Shown piece by piece: positions 39,386-48,201 of a DNA stretch of 64,000 bases. Source of the stretch: Streptomyces termitum (GTDB taxonomy: Bacteria; Actinomycetota; Actinomycetes; Streptomycetales; Streptomycetaceae). The stretch's first letter is position 1, and each line of letters starts with the position of its first letter. The position numbers and the translations under genes are program-made. Where the stretch lies: positions 186,001 to 250,000 of the forward strand of contig NZ_BMUL01000009.1 of the NCBI RefSeq assembly GCF_014650175.1, read 5' to 3'. The notes beneath the pieces are model-generated. The model was not told the origin of the DNA. It did no database searches and was given only the letters and a program-made list of their open reading frames with translations.

Positions 39386-41335
39386 TTACGGGAAGGGGTG
39401 CGGCACCCGGTGGATCTCGGCGTCCGTCAGGTCCGCCGCCCGGTGCCCGCCGCGCCGCAGCGCCGTCCGCAGCCGGGGCAGCAGCGGCGCCCGCTGCCGG
39501 TTCCAGCCGAAGTCGATCGGCAGCAGCCCCGGCACCAGCGTGCTCACCGTCCGCAGCCCCATCCGCTCCTGCTCCGGCGTCGTCTGGTCCACCACGACCA
39601 CGTCGTGCCCGGCGCCCGCCAGCGCGCCGACCACCACCCGCAGGTCGTCGCGCAGGTCCAGCGTCCGGGGCCGGCCCGTCTCCTCCCACTCCCGGTACGT
39701 CTCCCCGAAGGAGCGCTCCCCGAGCGGCTCCAGGAAGGCCCGCGCGTGCTCCGCCATCCGCGGCAGCCCGTACAGCTGCGCGTGGTCCTTCAGGTGGCGC
39801 ACCCGGTCGAAGTCGTCGGCCATCGCCTCCAGCTCGGCCCGCCGCTCCCGGGTCTGCCGGGACAGGTGCGGGATGTAGGTGAGGACCTCCGACAGGGCGC
39901 CCTCCACCGCGGAACGGGGGTCGAGCGAGGACGCCGCCGCGAAGGACAGCAGCCCCTCGCCGCCGTCCCGCCGCACCGCCACCGCGATCCCCACCGGCAC
40001 CGGCAGGTCGATCCGGCCGTCCAGCACCCGCACGTCGTAGCCCTGGAGCGCGGCCCGCTCCGCCATCGCCGCCGACGCCCCGCCGACCGTCGCCAGGTCC
40101 ACCGAGGGCAGCCGGGCCGCCCCGTACCAGGCGTTCAGGAAGGCGTCCCGCTCGATCAGTTCGAGGAGCCCGCCGAGCACCGCCTCCTCCAGGCTGCCGC
40201 CGATCGCGCAGCCGTTGGAGCACTCGAAGACGAAGTTGTCGGCCTGGAGCCCCGCGCTGTAGTAGACCAGCCGGGACGGCACCAGGACCGGCCGCTCGTC
40301 GCGCAGCGACCAGCCCCACTCCCAGGGGATCGCCCGGTCCGGGTCGAAGGGCTCGACCAGCGGGTCCTCCCGGTAGGTCCGCTCCTCGTAGAAGCCGCAC
40401 GCGGCCGGATCGACCGCCCGGTCCCGCAGCTCCCGCCAGGACCCGGTGACCGGGGAGCGCGGGCCGCGCCGGTGGGTGCCCGCGTACCGTTCGAGCCCCT
40501 CCAGGAAGGCCAGCGTCCGGCTGGTCGAGAAGGCGTTCTCCTGCCCGCTCCACGTCACGTCGTTCAGGCCCGCGTAGCCGCGCACGAAGACGCTGCCCGC
40601 GACCGGCGCGGTCGTCGGCGAGGTGACGCTCAGCCAGGTCCCGCCGCCCAGCGCCCCGCACACCGGATTGGCCAGCGCCTCCTCCGGCAGCGGGTACGAG
40701 GCGGCCGGCCGCAGCCGGTAGCGGCCCGGGTCCGGCTTGCGCCGCTCCACCAGCTCCACCGGGCGCGGCGCCGGATCCGCCGGGGCGGGCGCGCAGTCCG
40801 GGCAGAGCGGATCGGCGAGCAGCGGATACGTCCGCACCGCGAGCGTCGCCAGGTCGATCCGGGTCACCCGGGGCAGCGCCCGGTCCGCCGCCGAGGCCGC
40901 CGGGGAGGCGGGCCCGGGACCGTCCAGGACCGCCTGGCAGACCGCCGCGACCGCGTCGTGCGCGTGGTCGGTGACCACCGGCCAGCTCCCGGCCGGACGC
41001 GGCCCCTCGGGGCCGCCGGTCTCCAGGGCGTCCCGCTCGCTGCGGCTGCGCAGCCGCTGCCAGCGCAGCGCCAGGCACCGCCCGCAGGCGGGCGCGGTGC
41101 CGTCGCCGCCCCACGGGCCGACGAGCACGGCGGAGGCGGTGAGGTGCACCAGCGCCCCGGCCCGCTCGGCCGCCCACGGGTCGGGGGCGCCCGGCCCGCC
41201 GAGCGGCGCGCCGGCGTCGGTGGCGCCGACCGGCACCACCGGCAGGTCCGTACCGAGCCGTGCGCCGAGGGCCGCCCGCAGCGCGGCCCGCGCCGGGTCC
41301 ATCGGCAGGGCGGGCGCCGCCGCCGGGGCGCTCAC
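39386..41335 (-). CDS. YcaO cyclodehydratase, SagD type (copy 1, distal)
   Basis: A 649-residue ATP-dependent azoline synthetase. The N-terminal third has two CxxC pairs (Cys84/87 and Cys178/181) that form a zinc tetrad as in E1-like/YcaO fusions. The YcaO domain (about 235-649) keeps the ATP-binding glutamates in 'FLEGLERYAGT', 'SNGCAIGGSLEEAV' with 'LELIERDAF', and 'VEGALSEVLTY'. It ends in PHPFP, the proline-rich C-terminus needed by cyclodehydratases. It turns Cys/Ser/Thr of the precursor into thiazoline/oxazoline. GTG 41335 overlaps the permease stop by four bases (GTGA). It is the last gene of the operon and is separated from its paralogue by seven genes. Confidence 0.9.
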   Translation of the reverse strand: MSAPAAAPALPMDPARAALRAALGARLGTDLPVVPVGATDAGAPLGGPGAPDPWAAERAGALVHLTASAVLVGPWGGDGTAPACGRCLALRWQRLRSRSERDALETGGPEGPRPAGSWPVVTDHAHDAVAAVCQAVLDGPGPASPAASAADRALPRVTRIDLATLAVRTYPLLADPLCPDCAPAPADPAPRPVELVERRKPDPGRYRLRPAASYPLPEEALANPVCGALGGGTWLSVTSPTTAPVAGSVFVRGYAGLNDVTWSGQENAFSTSRTLAFLEGLERYAGTHRRGPRSPVTGSWRELRDRAVDPAACGFYEERTYREDPLVEPFDPDRAIPWEWGWSLRDERPVLVPSRLVYYSAGLQADNFVFECSNGCAIGGSLEEAVLGGLLELIERDAFLNAWYGAARLPSVDLATVGGASAAMAERAALQGYDVRVLDGRIDLPVPVGIAVAVRRDGGEGLLSFAAASSLDPRSAVEGALSEVLTYIPHLSRQTRERRAELEAMADDFDRVRHLKDHAQLYGLPRMAEHARAFLEPLGERSFGETYREWEETGRPRTLDLRDDLRVVVGALAGAGHDVVVVDQTTPEQERMGLRTVSTLVPGLLPIDFGWNRQRAPLLPRLRTALRRGGHRAADLTDAEIHRVPHPFP

Positions 41336-42087
41336 GAGGACCTCGTCCAGCGGAAGGTCTTCACCGCGACCGCGCCGAAGACCACCGCGAACACCAGCAG
41401 CCCCGCGCAGCCCGTCCACACGTCCGAGGCGTCGCCCCGGCCGGCCAGCGCGTGCGAGACGGCGTCGTTGAGATAGCGCAGCGGCATCACCAGGGACACC
41501 TTCTGGAGCCACCCCGGCATCGAGTCCAGCGGGAAGAACGAGCCGGACAGGAAGGCCATCGGCAGCATCAGGAAGTTGGCGACCGCGGCCACCGACTCCG
41601 GGGTGTTCGCGAAGGAGCCGATGATCACCCCGAGCAGCAGGAAGGTCGTCACCCCCAGCGCCAGCACCGGGACCAGCAGCGGCCAGCCGGAGGCCGGTTC
41701 CAGGCCGAAGACCGGCAGCATCGCCACCCCGACGAAGAGGAGCGACTGCACGGCGCCGACCACCAGCGCGATGACGTACCGGGAGCCGATCACCGCCGAC
41801 AGCGGCGCCGGGGACATCCGGATCAGCCGCAGGATGTCGTCCGACCGCCACTGCATCAGCGTGAACGCGATCCCGAACACGGCCGCGTTGGCCACGCCCC
41901 AGGACAGCACCCCGGCCGCCGTGTACGACAGGTAGGAGAGCCCGCTCTCCTCCACCGCCTGCCCCTTGAAGATCAGGCCGAAGACGACGAGGAACAGCAG
42001 CGGGAAGGCGAAGGTGAAGAAGAGGGTGGTCTTGTCGCGGACCTGGGCGCGGTACCCGGCCCCGGTCAGTGCGGCGTAGGCGCTCAT
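41332..42087 (-). CDS. ABC-2-type transporter permease
   Basis: A 251-residue membrane protein with six hydrophobic segments. The first is 'LFFTFAFPLLFLVVFGLIF'; the ABC-2 motif 'LPMAFLSGSFFPLDSMPGWL' is before the last two segments, followed by 'MPLRYLNDAVSHAL'. It pairs with the ATPase encoded immediately upstream (stop and start nearly touch) and probably exports the mature peptide or protects the producer. ATG 42087 is preferred to GTG 42093 because GGAG is at the right distance. The 3' end overlaps the YcaO start, so expression is coupled. Confidence 0.9.
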   Translation of the reverse strand: MSAYAALTGAGYRAQVRDKTTLFFTFAFPLLFLVVFGLIFKGQAVEESGLSYLSYTAAGVLSWGVANAAVFGIAFTLMQWRSDDILRLIRMSPAPLSAVIGSRYVIALVVGAVQSLLFVGVAMLPVFGLEPASGWPLLVPVLALGVTTFLLLGVIIGSFANTPESVAAVANFLMLPMAFLSGSFFPLDSMPGWLQKVSLVMPLRYLNDAVSHALAGRGDASDVWTGCAGLLVFAVVFGAVAVKTFRWTRSS

Positions 42088-42089
42088 GG

Positions 42090-43079
42090 TCACGGCTCCG
42101 TGGTCTCGGCGGGGGCCGGGGCCGCCGCGGCGGTCCCGGAGAGGCGGGAGGTCAGGTCCAGGTAGACGTCCTCCAGGCTCGCGGTGCGGGTCTGCACCCC
42201 GTCCAGGCCGGAGATCCGGTCGACGGCGGAGAGCACCTGCCCCACGGTGTGGGTCTCCAGGACCAGCGAACCGCCCTGCACGTCCACCCGCTCCACGCCC
42301 TCGACCGCCGCCGCCCGCTCCGCGTCGAGCAGGCCCAGCGGCAGCAGCACCCGGCTCGGCGCGCGCGAGGCCGTCACCAGGTTGTGCGGCGAGTCGGTGA
42401 CCGCGATCCGGCCGTCCACGAGGATGGCGATGCGGTCGCAGAGCGCCTCCGCCTCGTCCAGGTGGTGGGTGGTGTAGACGATCGTGCGGCCCTCCGCCTT
42501 CAGCCCGCGCAGCACCTCCCACAGGTCCCGCCGGGCCTGCGGGTCGAGCGCGGCCGTCGGCTCGTCCAGGAAGATCAGCTCGGGGCCGTGGACCAGCGCC
42601 GAGGCGATGGCCAGCCGCTGCCGCTGCCCGCCGGAGAGCGCCTCCACCCGGACCTTTCGCTGCCCGGTCAGCCCGACCGCCTCCAGGGTCCGGTCGACGG
42701 CCCCGCGCGGGGCGCCGTACAGGGCGGCGACGGTGCGCAGGTGCTCGTGCGCCGTCTGCCGCACGAAGAACGCCGAGGACTGCGTCTGCACCCCGATCCG
42801 GGGCAGCAGGGAGGTGTCGCGGGGCCACGGCGGACGGCCGAAGAGGGCCACCGTGCCGCTGTCGGCCCGGCGCAGCCCCTCCATGATCTCGATCAGGGTG
42901 GACTTGCCCGCGCCGTTCGGCCCCAGCAGGCCGAAGAACTCGCCCGGACGGATCTCCAGACGGACGCCGTCCACCGCGAGCCGGTCCCCGTACCGCTTGG
43001 AGACCCCCTCGACCCGGACGGCGGGCGGCGGACCGCCCGTGGTGGCGGATGCGGATGACATGGCCTGTACCTCACTCAT
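42090..43079 (-). CDS. ABC transporter ATP-binding protein (DrrA/ABC-2 type)
   Basis: A 329-residue ATPase. Walker A 'LLGPNGAGKSTLIEIM', Q-loop 'GVQTQSSAFF', signature 'LSGGQRQRLAIASAL', Walker B 'LIFLDEPTAALDPQ' and the His switch 'VYTTHHLDEAEAL' are all intact. The C-terminal 90 residues form the extra domain of drug-type ABC-2 ATPases. It energises the permease encoded next. It lies 51 bases after the M50 gene, the largest gap inside the operon, with AGGA-like sequence upstream of ATG 43079. Confidence 0.93.
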   Translation of the reverse strand: MSEVQAMSSASATTGGPPPAVRVEGVSKRYGDRLAVDGVRLEIRPGEFFGLLGPNGAGKSTLIEIMEGLRRADSGTVALFGRPPWPRDTSLLPRIGVQTQSSAFFVRQTAHEHLRTVAALYGAPRGAVDRTLEAVGLTGQRKVRVEALSGGQRQRLAIASALVHGPELIFLDEPTAALDPQARRDLWEVLRGLKAEGRTIVYTTHHLDEAEALCDRIAILVDGRIAVTDSPHNLVTASRAPSRVLLPLGLLDAERAAAVEGVERVDVQGGSLVLETHTVGQVLSAVDRISGLDGVQTRTASLEDVYLDLTSRLSGTAAAAPAPAETTEP

Positions 43080-43130
43080 GTGGTGCGTGGTGTCCTTCGG
43101 ATCAGGGAGGAGAAGAGGAGCGGTCGGGGT

Positions 43131-44246
43131 TCAGCGGAGCAGCAGGAAGAGGAGGACGGCGGTGCCGCCCGCCGCCAGCAGCACCAGGAGCACGGCCGCG
43201 GCCGCGTACGCCGGATAGAGCCGGCGGGCCCGCGCCGGATAGGCGGCCACCGCCGCCCGCCCGCCGCGCCGCAGCGCCAGATAGGCCCGGGTCTCCGGGG
43301 CGAGCCGGGCGGTGCCGAGGAGCTGGCCGAGCATCCGGTAGCCGTCGAGCGGCGGCAGCGGCACCAGATTGCCCAGCCCCTGGATCGCGCCGAGCAGCAG
43401 CAGCCCGGCGACGAACGGCCGCTCCGCCGCCCCCTCGGGCAGCAGCGTCCACACCACCCCGAACGGCACCAGGAGCAGCAGGTTCAGATACGCCCCCGCC
43501 CCCGCGACGACCAGCTTGGCCCGCAGCCCCGGCAGGAACAGGTAGTCCTCCACCGTGCAGTAGAGCAGCGCGCCCGGCAGCCGCCACTTGAGGCCGATCT
43601 CGGTGACGTGCCCGCCGTGGTGCCGGGCCGCGACCCCGTGCGCCAGCTCGTGCGCGGTGATGCTGAACCACAGGAAGAGGGCGATCCCGGCGACCGCGGC
43701 CGGCTGCCCGGTCAGCTCGCCCGCCGCCCCGATCAGCGGCCCCGCCTCCGCCGCCAGCAGCACCAGCAGGGCCAGTACGGCGGCGCACAGGGGCAGTTGG
43801 ACCACCGGGCGCAGCAGCGGCCGCAGCGCCCGGTGCAGCCGGGCCGTCGTCGCCCCGGCGTCCCGCACCATCGGCCGGCTGCCCCGCCAGAAGGTGTTCG
43901 GCGGCGCGGGCTCCGGCACGGGCGGCGCCGGATCGGGCGCCCCTTCCAACAGCCCCCGGGTGCCCAGCAGACCGAGCAGCCGGGTCCAGTGCTCCTCGCC
44001 GAGCCGCCGCCCGAACCGCTCCGCGTACACGGGCGCCAGGTCGTCGAGGTTCCGGGTGCCGTCGAGCCGGGAGATGAGGAAGTGCTCCTTCTCGCCGACC
44101 TCGAAGGCGGACCCGGTGACGGGGTGCCGGATCAGCCGCACGGTGCGCGGACCGCGCAGCAGCGCCGGGCTGAAGCGCACGCCCTCCCGCAGCGCCGGCC
44201 GGTAGGCCCGGACGGCGGCGGACGGGGACGGGGAGGCGGCCGTCAC
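43131..44246 (-). CDS. M50-family intramembrane metalloprotease with PqqD-like N-terminus
   Basis: A 371-residue protein. Residues about 20-100 resemble a PqqD/RRE winged-helix domain ('LREGVRFSPALL', 'FEVGEKEHFLISRLDGTRNLDDL'; quoted in parts), the precursor-binding fold of RiPP enzymes. Residues about 135-371 are a multi-span membrane protease with the zinc motif 'FSITAHELAHGVAARHHG' (HExxH) and the second site 'VPLPPLDGYRMLG' (Asp ligand). It is a good candidate for leader removal or for immunity. GTG 44246 overlaps the upstream stop codon by four bases (GTGA). No other protease is in the cluster. Confidence 0.82.
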   Translation of the reverse strand: MTAASPSPSAAVRAYRPALREGVRFSPALLRGPRTVRLIRHPVTGSAFEVGEKEHFLISRLDGTRNLDDLAPVYAERFGRRLGEEHWTRLLGLLGTRGLLEGAPDPAPPVPEPAPPNTFWRGSRPMVRDAGATTARLHRALRPLLRPVVQLPLCAAVLALLVLLAAEAGPLIGAAGELTGQPAAVAGIALFLWFSITAHELAHGVAARHHGGHVTEIGLKWRLPGALLYCTVEDYLFLPGLRAKLVVAGAGAYLNLLLLVPFGVVWTLLPEGAAERPFVAGLLLLGAIQGLGNLVPLPPLDGYRMLGQLLGTARLAPETRAYLALRRGGRAAVAAYPARARRLYPAYAAAAVLLVLLAAGGTAVLLFLLLR

Positions 44247-45433
44247 GCACCCGCCCCTCTCCCCGGGCCGCCCGCCCCGGCGCCCGGCACGTCCCGCGCC
44301 CCGGCGTCCGGACCGGTCCCCGGCACGCCCTCCCGCAGCACCCTGCCCAGGACGAAGGAGAGGTACGCCTCGTCCCTGATCGTCACGTGCAGCCGGTTGT
44401 TGGTCATGTGCATGTACGGGGAGAGCAGCCGGGGCAGCACCGCCGACACGTCCGTCAGCGGCACGAGCGGCGGCGCGTCCGCCGGCTCCGTCCGCTCCTG
44501 CCCGGTGTCCTCCCGGGCCGGCCCCTCCCACACCGGGAAGCACAGCTCGCCCCGGGCCGTCAGCTCCTCCACCCGGGACCGCAGCTCCAGGCAGTGCTCC
44601 GCCCAGCCGCGCAGGAAGGACGGCAGCCGCTTCAGCTCCCGCGCCGCCACCGCCGCCCGGACCGCCGCGAACCGGCGGCCCAGCGGGGGCGCCAGCTCCG
44701 CGTAGCCGCGCTCGTACTCCTCCGAGCCGATGAAGCCCGTGTCCGGGAACGCCCGGTGCCAGAAGCGGTAGTAGCCGTCCAGGTAGTCGCCGAGCCGCTC
44801 CTCCTCCGGCAGGAAGCAGCTCGCCATCACCATCATCAGCTGCGCCGAGGTCCCCAGCAGCACCGTCCGCAGGTGCAGGTTCATCGTCCGGAACGCGTCC
44901 ACCACCAGGTCGCTGGAGTGCCGGAAGTGCCACTCCGCCAGCTCCACCCCGGCCGGACCGCCGTACTTGGCGTACTCGGGGGCGTACGGCTCCTCGCGGA
45001 AGGAGTTGTTGGGCCGCAGCCGCATCCGGCCGTCCTCGCCCATGAACCGGGTCCGGTCCTCGCCGGGGAACTCGATGTCGAACAGCGAGTTGTAGAAGTC
45101 CTTCAGGAAGCCCGAGTCGACCTCGTACAGCGCCGGCCGGGTCCTCAGGAAGCCGGACAGCGCCTGCTCGGCCCGCCGCCGCACCTCCTCGGCGGCCGCC
45201 GGGCTCGACGGCCGCAGCCGCAGCCGCACGTGCGGCCCCTCCAGCCAGTAGTTGATGAAGAAGTACCCGGCGAGCAGCCCCTCCTCGGACAGCCGCGCCA
45301 CCAGCGGGCGCACGCAGTCCACCAGCATCGGGCGCGGACTCGCCGCATAGAAGACGTGCAGCGCCAGCCACGGGCCGGGCTCCCCGGCGGAGTCCGGACC
45401 GGGGGCGGCGGGCGTGGTGATCAGTTCGGACAT
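44243..45433 (-). CDS. SpaB_C / thiopeptide-type biosynthesis domain protein (elimination subunit)
   Basis: A 396-residue protein of the LanB C-terminal (SpaB_C, 'thiopeptide-type bacteriocin biosynthesis') family. It opens 'PWLALHVFYAASPRPMLVDCV', continues 'GYFFINYWLEGPHVRLRLRP' (the typical F-I-R-Y strip), and ends 'YMHMTNNRLHVTIRDEAYLSFVL', the conserved N-R-L motif (all quoted in parts of the alignments). In split LanB systems this protein removes glutamate from glutamylated Ser/Thr to give Dha/Dhb; paralogues make the pyridine ring of thiopeptides. It is the only such protein here. ATG 45433 lies 13 bases inside the upstream dehydratase gene. Confidence 0.85.
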   Translation of the reverse strand: MSELITTPAAPGPDSAGEPGPWLALHVFYAASPRPMLVDCVRPLVARLSEEGLLAGYFFINYWLEGPHVRLRLRPSSPAAAEEVRRRAEQALSGFLRTRPALYEVDSGFLKDFYNSLFDIEFPGEDRTRFMGEDGRMRLRPNNSFREEPYAPEYAKYGGPAGVELAEWHFRHSSDLVVDAFRTMNLHLRTVLLGTSAQLMMVMASCFLPEEERLGDYLDGYYRFWHRAFPDTGFIGSEEYERGYAELAPPLGRRFAAVRAAVAARELKRLPSFLRGWAEHCLELRSRVEELTARGELCFPVWEGPAREDTGQERTEPADAPPLVPLTDVSAVLPRLLSPYMHMTNNRLHVTIRDEAYLSFVLGRVLREGVPGTGPDAGARDVPGAGAGGPGRGAGA

Positions 45434-48192
45434 GACGGACCGTCCTCAAAGGCCGTGGGGGCGAAGGGAGCGGGGGAGGCGGAGGTGAAGGTCTCGACGG
45501 CCAGCTCGGCCACGTGGTGCCCCCCGCCGGACACCACGTGCAGCCCGTCCTCGGACGGCAGCATCTCCCGCAGCGCCACCGCCGCCCCCGGCTCCCGCTC
45601 CAGGAGCGCGTCGAAGGCGGTCAGCGACAGCGGACTCGCGAAGTCCACGAACAGCGGCTTGGCGCCCGGCACCCGCCGCCCGTCCCGCAGCGGCGTCGCG
45701 AAGACCCGGTCCGGCAGCCCGTGCGCGCGCTGCCAGCGCCGCCACTCCAGCCACCACGCCGACTCCTCGCCGCCCGGCACCCGCGCCGGCAGCACCTCCG
45801 TGCCCGCCGTCCACTCCCGGCGCGCCAGCACCACCCCGTCGTGCACCACCCGGGGCCTGCGGGTCACCCCGCCGTCCGCCGGACCCTCCGGCACCCCGCC
45901 CCACACGTCCGCCGGCGTCATCGTGCTCGGCGACAGCAGCAGCAGGGTGCGCGGGATCTCCGGCAGCGCCACCGGCACCAGATAGCCCAGGTAGACCGGG
46001 ATCACCCGGACCCCCAGCCGGCGCGAGCGCAGCACCAGCCGGTCCGTCTCCTCCTCGTGGACCAGATACAGGTCGTCCAGCCCGATCCGCGCCTCCTCCG
46101 GCACCGTGGAAGTCTCGCCCGGACACACGATCTGGTGGTCCGTCAGCCGCCCGTGCAGATTGAGGTTGCTGGTCACCGGGCCGCCGGTCAGCTCCGCGAA
46201 GACCGCCCCCTCGGGCTGCCGGGCCCGCAGCTCCTCGCGCAGCGCCGCCGAGAAGCCGCCGGACCCGTCCTCCCCGTCGTACACGTGGGTGAACCGGCTG
46301 AAGGGGAACGCGAGGCCGCCGTACGAGCGGTTCAGGACCACCCGCGGCGACCCCCCGCCCAGATCGACCTGCACATGATGGCTCCGCGGTACGAACTCCG
46401 CGTCCCGCGCGCCCAGTTCCTCCGCCACCCCGGCCAGCAGCTCCGCCGGGACCCGCAGCTCCTCCGCCGCGCCGTCCCGCTCCCACGCCTCCCGCATCCC
46501 GGCCGCGAACCGCCGCCGCGCCGCGTCCAGGGAGCGCAGCGCGGGCTGCCCCAGCCAGTTCTCCTCCGGTACGTACGAGCCGTCCGCCGCGAACGGCGTC
46601 CGCCGCGCGGTGAACGACAGGTACTGGTCGAACAGGTCCTCGTGGAAGTCGTGCACCAGGCCCAGCAGGTCGTCGCAGCGCCCGCCCCGCCCGTACCGGG
46701 CCAGGAAGAAGCCGCGCAGGGTGATCCGGTGCGGCAGCGTCAGGTCGAACAGCGGCAGCACCCCCTCGACCCGCCGCAGCGCCCGGCCCGTCTCCCCGCC
46801 CAGCAGCTCCGGCGCCGCCGCCACCGCGCCGCCCGCGCTCACGTCCTCGTACAGCAGCGTCCTCGGCAGCGCCGGATCCTCCGCGCCCAGCCCCCGCTGC
46901 ACGTCGAGCAGCGCCTCCCGCAGCGCCCGCGCCAGCGCCCGCCGCTCGGCGGGGTCCGCCCCCGGATAGGCGGCCAGGCACGCGGCCGGACCGTCCAGCC
47001 CGTCCGCGACCGCGTCCGCCCACGCCGCGCCGATCCCCCGCAGCGCCTCCTGGAAGGAGCGCAGCGGATCCGGGCTGTGCACGTCGGTCCGCAGCGCCGG
47101 CACCTGCACCATGCCCAGCTGGAGCAGGGCCGCCGCGTACCGCTCGCACTCCGCCCGCTCCGCCCCGTGCTCCCGGCGCAGCCACTCCACCAGGTCCCGC
47201 AGCCGCAGCCCCTCCCGAGTGCCCAGCACGTCGAGCAGCCGGTCCAGGACCCCGCTGCCGCGCAGGTAGAACAGCCGGTCGCGGACGGCGTCGAAGGTGA
47301 CGGCCGCGCCGTCGTCCCCGGCCGTCACCCACTGCCGGACGTACCGGACCCGGTCCTCGTCCCGGTCCCAGCCCGGCGACACCACCACCGTCAGGTCCCG
47401 CCGCAGCACCGGATCGGCCAGGATCAGCTCCGCGATCCGCGCCAGCGCCACCACGCTGAGGCGCACGTGCCCCGTCCACTCCGGGGCGAGCGCGAGCCGC
47501 CCGCCCGGATCCGCGCCCGCCGCGAACACCCCGGACGCCACCGGCGTCAGCGTGCTGAACGGACTCGTCTTGCACGCCGTCCGGTACAGGTACGTCAGCG
47601 CCGACCGCTCGACCTTCCGCAGCCGCTTCCCCGGCACCTCCGCCCGGTCCGCCAGATAGGCGTCGAGCCGCGACTCCAGCACCGGCGAGGCCAGCAGCAG
47701 CCCGGCCCGCAGCCGGTCGTCGGCGAGCGCGGCCCGCAGCGCGCCCCGGGCCTCCCGCACCTCCCCGGCGAGCAGCCCCGGCCCCTCGGCCAGCAGCTCC
47801 CCGTACCGCACCCGGTCCTTCAGCCAGGCGCCCAGCCGGGCCCCGGCCGCCGGATCGAGCCCGGCCACCAGCGCCTCGGCGGCGCCCGGATCGCCCGGCA
47901 GCCGGTTGTTGAACACCTGCCGGCGCAGCGCCAGCAGGGCCCGCCGGGGCCCGTCCCCGGCCGCGTCGGCCGCCTCGACCAGCGCGTGCAGCACCTCGCT
48001 CAGCGCCGCCCCCTCACCGGCCAGCCGCCCCTCGTGGGCCAGCACCTCGTCGGCCCAGGCCAGCGCGCCCGGGGCGCGCAGCCCCCGCACGGTCTCCACC
48101 GGGAGCCCGCCGGCCCGCAGCAGGAACCGCCGGCCGACCTCCCACGCGGCGGCCGGAGCCACCGCCTCTGTCCCCGCTGTCCGCTGGGTCAT
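45421..48192 (-). CDS. Split LanB dehydratase, glutamylation subunit (Lant_dehydr_N)
   Basis: A 923-residue enzyme that uses glutamyl-tRNA to activate Ser and Thr of the precursor. Family landmarks include 'YLYRTACKTSPFSTLTPVAS' (about 201-220; R, K and T contact tRNA and ATP-free glutamate), 'LPRTLLYEDVSAGG', 'HRITLRGFFLARYG', 'VLNRSYGGLAFPFSRF' and 'PLFVDFASPLSL' near the end. The elimination domain is absent and encoded by the next gene, as in goadsporin and thiopeptide systems. ATG 48192 follows the dehydrogenase stop by nine bases. It is the largest enzyme of the cluster. Confidence 0.92.
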   Translation of the reverse strand: MTQRTAGTEAVAPAAAWEVGRRFLLRAGGLPVETVRGLRAPGALAWADEVLAHEGRLAGEGAALSEVLHALVEAADAAGDGPRRALLALRRQVFNNRLPGDPGAAEALVAGLDPAAGARLGAWLKDRVRYGELLAEGPGLLAGEVREARGALRAALADDRLRAGLLLASPVLESRLDAYLADRAEVPGKRLRKVERSALTYLYRTACKTSPFSTLTPVASGVFAAGADPGGRLALAPEWTGHVRLSVVALARIAELILADPVLRRDLTVVVSPGWDRDEDRVRYVRQWVTAGDDGAAVTFDAVRDRLFYLRGSGVLDRLLDVLGTREGLRLRDLVEWLRREHGAERAECERYAAALLQLGMVQVPALRTDVHSPDPLRSFQEALRGIGAAWADAVADGLDGPAACLAAYPGADPAERRALARALREALLDVQRGLGAEDPALPRTLLYEDVSAGGAVAAAPELLGGETGRALRRVEGVLPLFDLTLPHRITLRGFFLARYGRGGRCDDLLGLVHDFHEDLFDQYLSFTARRTPFAADGSYVPEENWLGQPALRSLDAARRRFAAGMREAWERDGAAEELRVPAELLAGVAEELGARDAEFVPRSHHVQVDLGGGSPRVVLNRSYGGLAFPFSRFTHVYDGEDGSGGFSAALREELRARQPEGAVFAELTGGPVTSNLNLHGRLTDHQIVCPGETSTVPEEARIGLDDLYLVHEEETDRLVLRSRRLGVRVIPVYLGYLVPVALPEIPRTLLLLSPSTMTPADVWGGVPEGPADGGVTRRPRVVHDGVVLARREWTAGTEVLPARVPGGEESAWWLEWRRWQRAHGLPDRVFATPLRDGRRVPGAKPLFVDFASPLSLTAFDALLEREPGAAVALREMLPSEDGLHVVSGGGHHVAELAVETFTSASPAPFAPTAFEDGPSCPN

Positions 48193-48201
48193 CGCGCCCC
48201 C

